Assembly (NCBI GenBank): GCA_033398695.1 | Contig: CM065803.1 | Span: 43,267,501-43,331,500 of the forward strand | From: Orobanche coerulescens | Lineage: Eukaryota > Streptophyta > Magnoliopsida > Lamiales > Orobanchaceae | Direction of reading: 5' to 3' | Length of the DNA stretch: 64,000 nucleotides | Part shown: piece by piece, positions 48,172 to 57,366 of the stretch | Layout: each line of letters opens with the position of its first letter | Position numbering within the stretch: the stretch's first letter is position 1 | Position numbers and translations under genes: made by a program | Notes under the pieces: generated by a model | The model's database searches: none | Told to the model about the DNA's origin: nothing | What the model saw: only the letters and a program-made list of their open reading frames with translations

Positions 48172-51100
48172 ATGGCTGGTCAGACATCTTCTCCCGCACT
48201 CAAGAAATCCTCGAACATCATCGATGGACGGATCTTCTCAAGATCTGTCGTCATCGAGCGTATTCTCTCTGAAACCAATAACACCGATCCAATGGAGTTC
48301 ATCATCACCCGGCTCCGTCAGCAAGGTCTCTATCGCCTTGGAAGTCAAACCGCCGAGAAATACGATGTTCACTTGGTTGAGGACTTTTACCTCAACGCCG
48401 CCGTTCGCTTTTTGTCGTTGGCCCAGGGAGGTCACGTTGCTGACATCACTGCTATCATTCAAGGAGTGGAGATCTGTATCGATCGAGATCTTCTTCAGAA
48501 CATTTACAGGCTGCCTGTTGATGGCCTTACCATGGAAGAACTTGAGACTTATGGGTCTCAAGAGCTGATAACGAAGTACTATGGGCTGTTCATCGGCTCA
48601 TCTGTTGTTGACGTGGTTCACACTACATGTCACAAGAAGAATTTTTTTCTGCCATATGTGTATTTGCATGATTTTTGTTGCAGGATCATCGAAAATTGCA
48701 CTGGTGCATTTGAAATATGCACAAATCTGAGATTTAGGATGATGGTTGTGATTTTGACCTGTGAAAAGGTCAATTGGTGCCAGATTGTCTTGAAGCGATT
48801 GCAGGAGGAAGTATCCAAGCCTGCCTCTCAAAAGAAGTCGTTTGGTTTAATTTTAAACCATACTTTGACGAAATGCAGACTTTCACAATCCGCGGATACG
48901 AAGAAAAACAGCTCCCGGATATACTTGGGAGGCGTCAAGCCTTCGGCGTATAACCAGAGCACTCTGGTCTGCAACCACCCTAAAATCCGAAGTATACCCG
49001 TGTCTGAAGACCCAAGGGATGTTTCTTTGAAGTTTCAAGATGTGGAGTCTTCAAGGAAGAGGAAAAGATCTCACAGCAAGACACCTAGTGCTGGTGAGAA
49101 GCCGAAAAGGAAGATAAGGAGGGTTTCTAAAGCTAAATCTACCAAAACCTCCGAGGAAGTTTCTACCGTGGCGCAACCCACTGAAGAACTACCCCAGGGC
49201 CCAACCCCTGTGGAAGAGGTGCCCGCTACTGTGTCGGCAGTAGATCCTGAGCCTTTGGCGGCTAAGACGGATGATCGGACATCTGCCAACTTAGAAGACA
49301 CTAGCGAGTCGGCTGCCCCTTTGGAGCCAACAACTACTTCTACTATGCGGGATTCCACACCCGTACAGGATCCATCTTCCTTCGGGGCACCATCCCCTGT
49401 AAGGAATCCCACTTCTCTACAGGATCCCACACCTGTAGAGGAACACCTCGCTACAGCGGACTCAGACGTTGTACGCAGTCCCTCCCCGGACACCATTATC
49501 AATAAAACCCTTCTCTCTGTGCAGATTGATCATGCGTATGAAAGATTCCTTAAATGGAAATGCTACAGGCTAGCTACGTATGACACTTTATACAACTGGA
49601 GCGACTGGAGCCATGAAGAGTTTGTATTGGAAGTGACGGACTCAACTGCAGTTGATGCCCTGATCCAATGGGACAATCTCTACTGCAAAGAACTGATTGA
49701 AAGCCATCTATTGCAAAAATCTGACGCCAGGAGAAAAGGAATAGATAAGTCCGAGGACTCTCCCCAAAATCCAAAGAATGACGATGACTCAGACGACGAC
49801 GACGATGCATTACAAGCAGGTCTGAGAATGAGTCGTGAAGAGGCTCAAGACAGAGATGCCTCTCAACCCAAAAATGACGAAGGGCCATCAAGTCGAAGTG
49901 AGCCCTCTTTGCCACAGCAAGAGAACATTCCTGACGACGAGGAATCAGTCCCTCAAGTCGAGGAAGAAGAAATTGTTTTGGAACAGGCACCCGAGCCTGC
50001 TGCCGAAGAAGAAGAAGTTGTTGCTGAGAGACAACAGGAGGAATCAGTCCATCCTGTATCTATGTCTACAGATGCACCTTCGCAACAGGAGGACACAGCA
50101 CCGACTGCCTCCGAACCCGCAACAGCTGCTCCCGCCCCACCAACCGTGGAATCCGACGACGGTATTGTACCTGAGGATGTCCAACTCAATTCACGCCCTA
50201 CCGTGAATCTGGGAAGGTTGAATGGAGTCGAGGACTTCGCCAAGCCCGATTCTCCGAACACTACTGCTAGAAAAGAGCGACTGCGTGCTCTTGGAATTCA
50301 AACTGTTTTCATCCAGGATGCAGTTAATGCCCTGTACTCAGTGGAAAAAGCTCTGAATTGGATGCACACATCTGCTGTGGAAGAGATGACTACATTACAA
50401 CATGAATTCTCTCGAGTAGTAGAAGCATTCACTTTACTGCCAGAAGTCTTCAAGCAAGCACTGAAGATCATGCAAGACAAACAAGAGCAACTCCTGAGGG
50501 AAGAGTCAACAAAAACACGCATATCTGAGGCCAAGACCGCAGCTGCCATGATCGAAACCACTTCTCATCTTCGAGCCCATGACAAAAGTATCAAGGATAT
50601 ATCGCAGGTGCTCTCCACCCTTGTCGAGAGAATGACAAACATTGAGAAGAAACAGGATGCCACACTGGAAATCCTAAGACGTCTTGATGATGCCAAAAAG
50701 GGAGAAGAAGCGAGAGAAGCAGCAAGGAGAATAAGGTTACAGCAAGAAAGGGAATTTAATGCTGCTCAAGACAGCATTACCGCTGAATTGAACAAGCTAG
50801 CCCCTCCCTCTCATAGTTTCAAGATTTCAGGCTCCCGACCTGAGTTTCATGATCCCAATGTCCTGTGGCAAAGCTCAATCCAAAGACCTTCTCAAATTCG
50901 TCTGCCAACCAACCGCCATCTAATTGCCGAAGAGGTGAAGCAATGGAGGAAAAATGAGCTGATGAGATATTTTGTTAAACTTATCAGGGAATCCGCCATC
51001 TTCAAAGGTTATAAGACATTAGCGGAGGCTGCAGACAAATTCACGAAGATGTTAGAAGAAGGAAAGCTCCCTCTCCAAAGCGAAATGAAATCCAAGCATA

Positions 51101-51210
51101 GAAGAGGAGATTGGATCACCCATCCAGAAGACTGCATTCTTGCCTTTGACAGATCCTACGAAGGTAGAGCAATATACCTAGATCGAGGCAACGATTCCCT
51201 ACAGCACTAG
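48172..51210 (+). CDS. SIRE third ORF (env-like), 1012 codons, intact
   Basis: ATG in good plant context (ATCAATGGCT). The N-terminal ~280 residues match the pattern of the plant transposon-associated domain that follows FYxNAAVR (here EDFYLNAAVRFLSLAQGG, GVEICIDRDLLQNIYRLP). A basic cluster at about residues 294-317 (SRKRKRSHS, KPKRKIRR) looks like a nuclear localisation signal. Next come a Pro/Thr/Glu-rich stretch to about 470, an acidic run near 537-545, a long acidic low-complexity region, and a coiled-coil-like helix near 740-860. There is no N-terminal signal peptide and no convincing membrane segment, unlike an envelope protein. Position after pol is that of the Sirevirus env-like ORF. 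It has no stop or frameshift, while gag and pol are broken. Function unknown. Confidence 0.85.
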   Translation: MAGQTSSPALKKSSNIIDGRIFSRSVVIERILSETNNTDPMEFIITRLRQQGLYRLGSQTAEKYDVHLVEDFYLNAAVRFLSLAQGGHVADITAIIQGVEICIDRDLLQNIYRLPVDGLTMEELETYGSQELITKYYGLFIGSSVVDVVHTTCHKKNFFLPYVYLHDFCCRIIENCTGAFEICTNLRFRMMVVILTCEKVNWCQIVLKRLQEEVSKPASQKKSFGLILNHTLTKCRLSQSADTKKNSSRIYLGGVKPSAYNQSTLVCNHPKIRSIPVSEDPRDVSLKFQDVESSRKRKRSHSKTPSAGEKPKRKIRRVSKAKSTKTSEEVSTVAQPTEELPQGPTPVEEVPATVSAVDPEPLAAKTDDRTSANLEDTSESAAPLEPTTTSTMRDSTPVQDPSSFGAPSPVRNPTSLQDPTPVEEHLATADSDVVRSPSPDTIINKTLLSVQIDHAYERFLKWKCYRLATYDTLYNWSDWSHEEFVLEVTDSTAVDALIQWDNLYCKELIESHLLQKSDARRKGIDKSEDSPQNPKNDDDSDDDDDALQAGLRMSREEAQDRDASQPKNDEGPSSRSEPSLPQQENIPDDEESVPQVEEEEIVLEQAPEPAAEEEEVVAERQQEESVHPVSMSTDAPSQQEDTAPTASEPATAAPAPPTVESDDGIVPEDVQLNSRPTVNLGRLNGVEDFAKPDSPNTTARKERLRALGIQTVFIQDAVNALYSVEKALNWMHTSAVEEMTTLQHEFSRVVEAFTLLPEVFKQALKIMQDKQEQLLREESTKTRISEAKTAAAMIETTSHLRAHDKSIKDISQVLSTLVERMTNIEKKQDATLEILRRLDDAKKGEEAREAARRIRLQQEREFNAAQDSITAELNKLAPPSHSFKISGSRPEFHDPNVLWQSSIQRPSQIRLPTNRHLIAEEVKQWRKNELMRYFVKLIRESAIFKGYKTLAEAADKFTKMLEEGKLPLQSEMKSKHRRGDWITHPEDCILAFDRSYEGRAIYLDRGNDSLQH

Positions 51211-51752
51211 TGGCGTGGATACTAGAATGACCTAGGGAAAAAGCCATGGAGACATGCGGACTATAGGAGCTGAAATCCTTGTAATTTTTGTTTGTAATTT
51301 TTCCTTCGAAACAGCAAACGATATACTCTATTTTTTGAATATCAATAAAAATGTTTGCTTGTCTTGAAAGATTACAACTCGTAATCTACTGTGTTGATGT
51401 ATGATTACATAACTTAAATTGTTGAAACAATAATCACAAGTATAGAAACTTGTTTAAAAATTAAGCTGTACGAACTTGTCTACGAACAGTTCATAATTTC
51501 AGTTGTATGTATTTAGAATACATTGTAAGATTGTGCCTGCGCGCCAATCATAAGCTTAAGTTGTAAAAATTCTTAGCTGTATCGAACTCGCTTGCGAGCA
51601 GTTCATAAATTAGACTAAGTTGCTGAAAGACAGACCGTTTGACAGAAGACCAAGAAATCTGCCAGAAGCCATCAAGAAAGTCATTTGCTTCATGAAGATG
51701 GTTTTGGCATCATCAAGAAAACTTGAAAGTTTTAAAGTCTTGGCAAATTGTC
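51211..51752 (+). other. SIRE 3' noncoding region
   Basis: About 540 bp between the third ORF and the terminal polypurine tract. Contains AATAAA near 51344 and two related segments (TTGTAATTTTTG/TTGTAATTTTTC) near 51280-51302; ORFs are short and unrecognised. Confidence 0.6.
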
Positions 51753-51766
51753 AAAAAGGGGGAAAT
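51753..51766 (+). other. Terminal polypurine tract of SIRE
   Basis: AAAAAGGGGGAAAT directly precedes the LTR start TGTTGGG at 51767. Confidence 0.9.
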
Positions 51767-51998
51767 TGTTGGGATAACAAAATACCCTGTATCGAAACAG
51801 CCAGGATATTAAATCCCTGTATCGAATAGTGTTAATAAAAGGTTTTGACATATATGTCAATCCTCAATCCAGTAAGGAAATGGTATCGATAAGTTGAAGT
51901 GTCAACTTATATCGAAGACCTGTCTCGAATCCAGCATATAGTGGAACCTCTCAGTACAGAGAAGTCTTATAAAGACTAAGTATGGAAGCTGTCTCAAA

Positions 51999-54753
51999 TG
52001 TAATACCCGAGATCCTTGTTCCAGATTCGTTGAGTTTTTGGGGTTTTATCGGATTGTTATTGTCCTCATCGTTGGAATTTGGTGTCATGTTTATGTGTGC
52101 CTTGTTGGGACGTGTGTTTGGAGGCGTTTCAGATCACTATGTGAGTTTCTGGGTTTTTGTGGTGTAGCGCACGCTAATGCTTGTGGCATAGCGCACGCTA
52201 CGGCGTTGGGGTTAGCGCACGCTACCAGATGTGTAGCGCACGCTAACTGGCAGTCCAGGAACTACTGGACTGGGACTGTGGCTTTGTTAGCGCACGCTAA
52301 GGTCGATAACTAGCGCACGCTATCGACTGCTTAGCGCACGCTCTTCCTTCTTTCTAGCGCGCGCTGCTCGGTAAGTACAGATCTGTCCAGGGGCCACTGG
52401 ACTGGACCCGTGACTCGTTAGCGCACGCTACACTCATGGGGCTAGCGCACGCTAACAGTGTTATATGCGGAATGTTCTGGGCGTTGACCTCGTTAGCGCG
52501 CGCTAATGCGGTCTAGTTAGCGCACGCTAATAAGCATCGATATAAATACCGACGTGAAGCTTCACTTCGTCATTTCTCTCCCTTCTTCATCCTTTCCGAC
52601 GGGAGTGAGCTCCATAGGTGATTTTCAGCGATCTTCTTCGTCAAGCTTCATTTTGGAACGGATTTGTAGGTGTTTAACAACACCAAATCATCTTCTTGAT
52701 CCAAATCAAGGTAATCTCTTCTTAGAACCCTAGTTCTTGAATTTTGGGGGGTTTCTCCTTAGTTCTTCGATTTAATCCGAGGATGATGAATCGATGGTGA
52801 AATTATTGTTGTCTTGGCCATGATCTTCGGATTTTTGAACTCATTCATGATTTTATATCACTCGGAACATAGTTCTTGATTTCTTGAAGACACACTTAGA
52901 TCCTTGTAGTTTTTAGGATCGATTCGGATTCCGTTTAGTGTTATTGATTCGCGTTAGTGTTATTTTCGTAGTTCTCGTGGAGTTGTCGAGTTCTTGGTCG
53001 GTTTTGGAAGTTCGAGGGCTGCCCAACCTCATCCGTTCGTTGTCCGGTGTTTCGTGGTATCGAGGCCTTGTGATTCGTCGTATTTGTTCGCTCGCGGATT
53101 TGAGGCAAGTATCTTGCCTATACACTTCATATTTCGTAGTGGTTATAGTCGGTAATTGACTAGGTGTGCAATTGAATTATTTTTAATGAACTTATAAAAG
53201 AATTGGTATATTCTCGATAAAGGTTTTCTATAAAATCTACTTATGTGTTTGTGAACGATTGTGTGGTGCTGAGGATATGTACTAGTGGTGTGCTTTGGAA
53301 TATCTTCTTTACGTTTGGTATCGTTGTGCGTGATTATGTTGATAGTGAACTTAAGGTTATGTCTTTCTGACAAGAAGTGTGTATATATGTGTGGACGTGT
53401 GTACTATTGATGAGTTTGTGATGATGTGTGATGTGAGTATGTGTCGGGTGTTGTGGCCATTCTTAGCAAGTACCTTGATTTACAGTTGAAGTACTTCGGG
53501 GGAATATGTTTTTGAATCGTGATTTCGTGAAAGTGGTAATTTCAGAAAATGTGGTTTGTGCCATGTGGTTACTGAGAGTGTGTGAACCGAGTAAAACCAG
53601 TGAGGGTCCCCTGGGGTCCGGTAGGCTGCGTATCCCTACGGATCACTCGGTGGGCTATACACCAGGGAGGGCCTGACGAGGTGTCTCTGGGGTGTGTATC
53701 TTGCTGAGAGGTACAGGGCCAGTATAGCTCGGGAGGTTGTTTTGTGATATGGCACGATGTTGTTTTCGATAATTGTGATATGTCCGGAGTATCACATATG
53801 CAAATTCCCAAAGTGAGATACATCATATGTAAGGTCTTGGTACTTGGCTAAAATGGCACCGGTATAAGCGTCGTATATTATTTGCTTCATGGTTGCGATA
53901 TTTTTGGCATAAGGATACGGGCCCCGTGATTGTTTCCGTACATCGTGGTTTGGTTATGTATCGAGTGTGACCGTTGTGTTATTCACTCGAGTATGGGATA
54001 TGGATGTTTTGGGTCGTGGACCCTGTGTTTGTGACCAGATTGGTATCTTTGAGTAAAAACAATTCTTTGGCCCGTGTCCCTATGTGGTTTGTCGAGTTAA
54101 AGATTTATTAGCCCAGAAATGTCTTTCTAAAACTCCCGAGACTTTTAAATGTTTTTCAAAGAGCCTGCGTGTCTCATTCCAATGTTTCATGGTTTGAACT
54201 ATTTTATTCAATGTAATATCTCGGGAAATTTTCATTGGGTTGAATTGTGGAATTAATCAAGTTTTTATATTCTTGGAATATGTTGTGTATAGCTCGTATT
54301 TGCACTTTATACTTGCACTAGCAAAACAGTGGAGTTTTGCTAACCCCCGAGTATTCGGGGGGTGGATGTCTCATGTGCGTCCGTGTACTTGCAGTTCTTT
54401 GGGAGCGAACCACAGGATCGGTACGAAGGATGATGGAAGACGACGATGCTAATCACATGAAGGTCATGTTGGGTATTTGGTGAAGTCTTATTGTTTTGTC
54501 TTTTTGTTGGGGTATTTTCTAAGTTTCGGGAAGTATTAATGTATCCTAACCCCTGCGTGGGTACGAGTTAGAAAAAGGAGTTTTGTATGTTCGATGTAAA
54601 AATATTTGGTAAAAGACCAAATCGGTCTAATGGTTCATTATTTAGCCACATCGGCTTAAAATGTGATGTATTATTTTTGTATTTAGCCTGGTAGATCCTC
54701 ATGGAGAGGGTCTGCGGCGCTGTAATATTCCCAAGTGGTTTGGGGGTGTTACA
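51999..54753 (+). repeat. 5' LTR of element F
   Basis: Starts TGTAATACCCGAGATCC and ends GGGGGTGTTACA. Twelve palindrome words at 52165-52532, then the TATA box TATAAATA at 52541-52548. Two-hairpin motif at 54319-54361 with long stems. Confidence 0.95.
52165..52532. repeat. TAGCGCACGCTA array, F 5' LTR
   Basis: Twelve words, at about 52165, 52189, 52213, 52234, 52289, 52312, 52332, 52356, 52419, 52443, 52491 and 52519; two are the perfect palindrome TAGCGCGCGCTA or close to it. The last word ends about 10 bp before TATAAATA. 3' LTR counterpart 57534-57893. Confidence 0.92.
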
Positions 54754-54758
54754 GAATA

Positions 54759-54770
54759 TGGTATCAGAGC
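54759..54770 (+). other. Primer binding site of element F
   Basis: TGGTATCAGAGC, five bases after the LTR, perfect match to the initiator tRNA-Met complement. Confidence 0.95.
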
Positions 54771-57329
54771 TTAGGTTGCGGAAACCTAGGCTATCGGGTC
54801 CAGTCGGGTATTGTCGTGTCTTGTTCTCGATTGTGTCTGTCTAAGTCGTGTCGCGACGCGTCGTCTGTGATGTCGGCCGTGATTAGTATCGAGGTGCAGC
54901 CATCATCTTCGTGCGACCTGTGGATGTAAGTCTCCCTACTATATTGTGCCTTGTGATATACGAGCCTGTATGATTTTGTGTTATGACGTGGAGTTTAAAG
55001 GTGATTTGTGATTATGTGACCTATGTTGTTTGATCCTCGTATGATGGTAGAATGGAAGTGGTGCCAACATATATGTAGTTATACACAAATCCTGATATAA
55101 GTCGTTTTTACAAGAGTAATAGCCTTGGTGTGGTTACGCAAAGAAAGATTTATCAATGTGATATTTTAAAACTTTACATGTTTTTGGGGAGTCACGTATA
55201 TTTTTGTTTTAAAACATCCTTCAAAGGGAAGAAAAAGTTGATTTTTGTATAATGACCTGAGGGCCAAATTTTTTTTTAGAATTCAAACTACCGATATTTT
55301 ATTTTCATCTTGTAATATAAGTTTTCAAAACACGATTTTTGAACTCAAGTGAAGTCTACAAAATGTAGACAAGACGTGACTCTCGTTTTCAATTTATCGG
55401 TTTTATAACTGTTAGTCGGCAAATATGTGATGATGTTCTTGTTGTTCGGGCAGTGTTGCCAGTTTTAAATTAAAACTATGATGTGAATGCTGGGTCGTTC
55501 GATTTGTGGGCATTGTGATAGCTCTCTTTAATAAGAGGTGAGATTTCGGTTTCTGAATAACAATTGTCTTTTGATGGTTTCTCATGAAGTGTCGAATCAA
55601 TGGCTTTGGGACTCGAACGTGTTGTTGTTCATTTGTGACCATTGATTTTAGTAATGTCATGCTGAATTTGAGCTGTTAGCGCACGCTAAGTACAAGGCTA
55701 GCGCGCGCTAATGTGGCATGAGTAGCGCACGCTAATGTTGTTGTAACGCGCGCTAATGCAGCATGAATAGCGCACGCTAAATAATTGTTGTAGTGTGCGT
55801 TAATTAGCTGGGACAGAGGATGTGGAACCGCATTTTAGCCGTTAGGTCTAACTTTCTACAGTCAGTCGTCTGTGACTGTATTCTATGTGCGTTGTCTAGT
55901 GATGACAACCGTTTTATGTGGACGAGTGTTGTGACCTTTCATTCGCGCTAAGTGATAATTGATTTTGTTCGGTGAGTTGATAAATTATGTCTGTTGTGTG
56001 TGTGTGTTCGCAATGTTTTCCTAAAACTTTCATAAGTTTGTGCAAGTTGCGGAAATCAATTTTTGAAACTAATTTGACGTTGCGATTAAGCCGGCGGCTT
56101 TGTATGAACTTTGGAAATTGTTTGAAATTTGCGAGCCGGCCTAGGATTCTCAAAATAAAACCTCGACGGTATTGAAAGAGTTGTTTTAAAATATCTTGAA
56201 CATTTTGTAAAATGTTACCGTCGTTGATTCTTGTGTAGTGTTGGGAGAATTTTCAGAAATGACTTTAACGTACTATTGTATTTTCGAATAATTCGAGTAC
56301 ATGATTTTCAAAAATCTTTCACATCATAAAATAATTTTTTTTTTTTTTTCAAAAACCCGATGTGATGCAAAAGTACCAAAAGTACTTTTAAAGTTTATTT
56401 TGAATAACATACAAATCCAATGATTTTCAAAAGATTTTCTTTAAAGGGATACCTCGTGGATTTTCTTTCCGAGTTGTTATTGGTTACCTTATGTGATATG
56501 TCATGCTAAGTTGGTACTTTAGCATATTTGTTTTTGCGAAGTGGTGCAATCGTATTGAGTGAGAATCCGCTTAGTATGCCGAGGGACAGCGGACGCGACC
56601 GTGACCGCGGTACAGTTGGTTATGGAGACTAGATGCGGGACCAAGAGGATATGGCCGGGAAGGTTGATATTCAAACACTTCGTTTTCGTTGTTTAGGTTT
56701 AGGGGATGAAACCTCTTTTAAAGGTGATATGATGTAATACCCACATTTTTTTTTCTCGTTTCCGTTTCGTTCGATCGTATTGAGGCGATTGTGTTCGTTA
56801 ATGCTTCTGACCTTGTGTTGTTTCTCACATTTGTCATTCGAGCGAGTTCTGATATTGTTCCAAATTGATGTGCATATCGTTGTGATCTTTCCAAGTTCGG
56901 ATCGATTTCTGGTGAACCGTGTTCGAAACTAACACCTCGTGCTTCCTACAAGTTATTGATGTCTTGATTTGAGGTATGAACTTCAAAGGTTATCGTTGTT
57001 GTTCGATCATTGCTATTCGTTCGTCGTTGTCCAATCATTAACGTTTGACCTCGAAACCGTGATTATTGAACATTTGGGCCATTTTACGATTTCCATGAGT
57101 GTTGGGAAATTGTCTTCGTATATGATCTTCAAAATCTGTGAGTTATTGGAATTTCATACCTTTCAGCGTTGGAATCGTGATTCGATTTTTGTATTGCCCG
57201 GTTTTATCAAACGCATCGATTCATGCTCGTTGCTTTTCGTAAGAATTCTTGCGTATTGAATCGGATCGTAGTGGCTTTATACTGCCTGGAGTTCTGGTGT
57301 GTTGTCGAGAGTCGCTTTGCTTTTGTTTT
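54771..57329 (+). other. Non-coding interior of element F
   Basis: No frame resembles gag or pol; longest frames are under 100 codons. It contains six TAGCGCACGCTA-type words at 55674-55806, and at 56693-56738 a degraded 3' element end: GGTTTAGGGGATGAAACC, a purine stretch, then TGTAATACCCACATTT, which looks like the start of an LTR from another Tekay family. 56738-57320 resembles LTR U3 sequence (for example TTGGGCCATTTT, shared with element D). Confidence 0.75.
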
Positions 57330-57366
57330 AAGTTTCGGGACGAAACTTATTTTTAGAGGGGTAGAA
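57330..57366 (+). other. Hairpin GTTTCGGGACGAAAC and polypurine tract of F
   Basis: Same order as in A and D: hairpin, T-rich spacer, then AGAGGGGTAGAA ending at 57366. Confidence 0.85.

Noticed and set aside
48238..48561. Antisense frames such as 48561-48238 and 49502-49071 across the SIRE third ORF
   Set aside because: They are shadows of the main frame; no motifs and opposite strand to the element.
52165..52532. Possible CRISPR-like array of TAGCGCACGCTA
   Set aside because: Repeats are 12-14 bp, spacing is irregular, the host is a eukaryote, and the array is copied in LTR pairs.
54240..54480. ORF repeated at 59591-59830
   Set aside because: Part of the F LTR around the hairpin motif; no homology to proteins.
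56969..57259. 96-codon frame in F as a captured host gene
   Set aside because: No recognisable domain, and its sequence resembles Tekay LTR U3.
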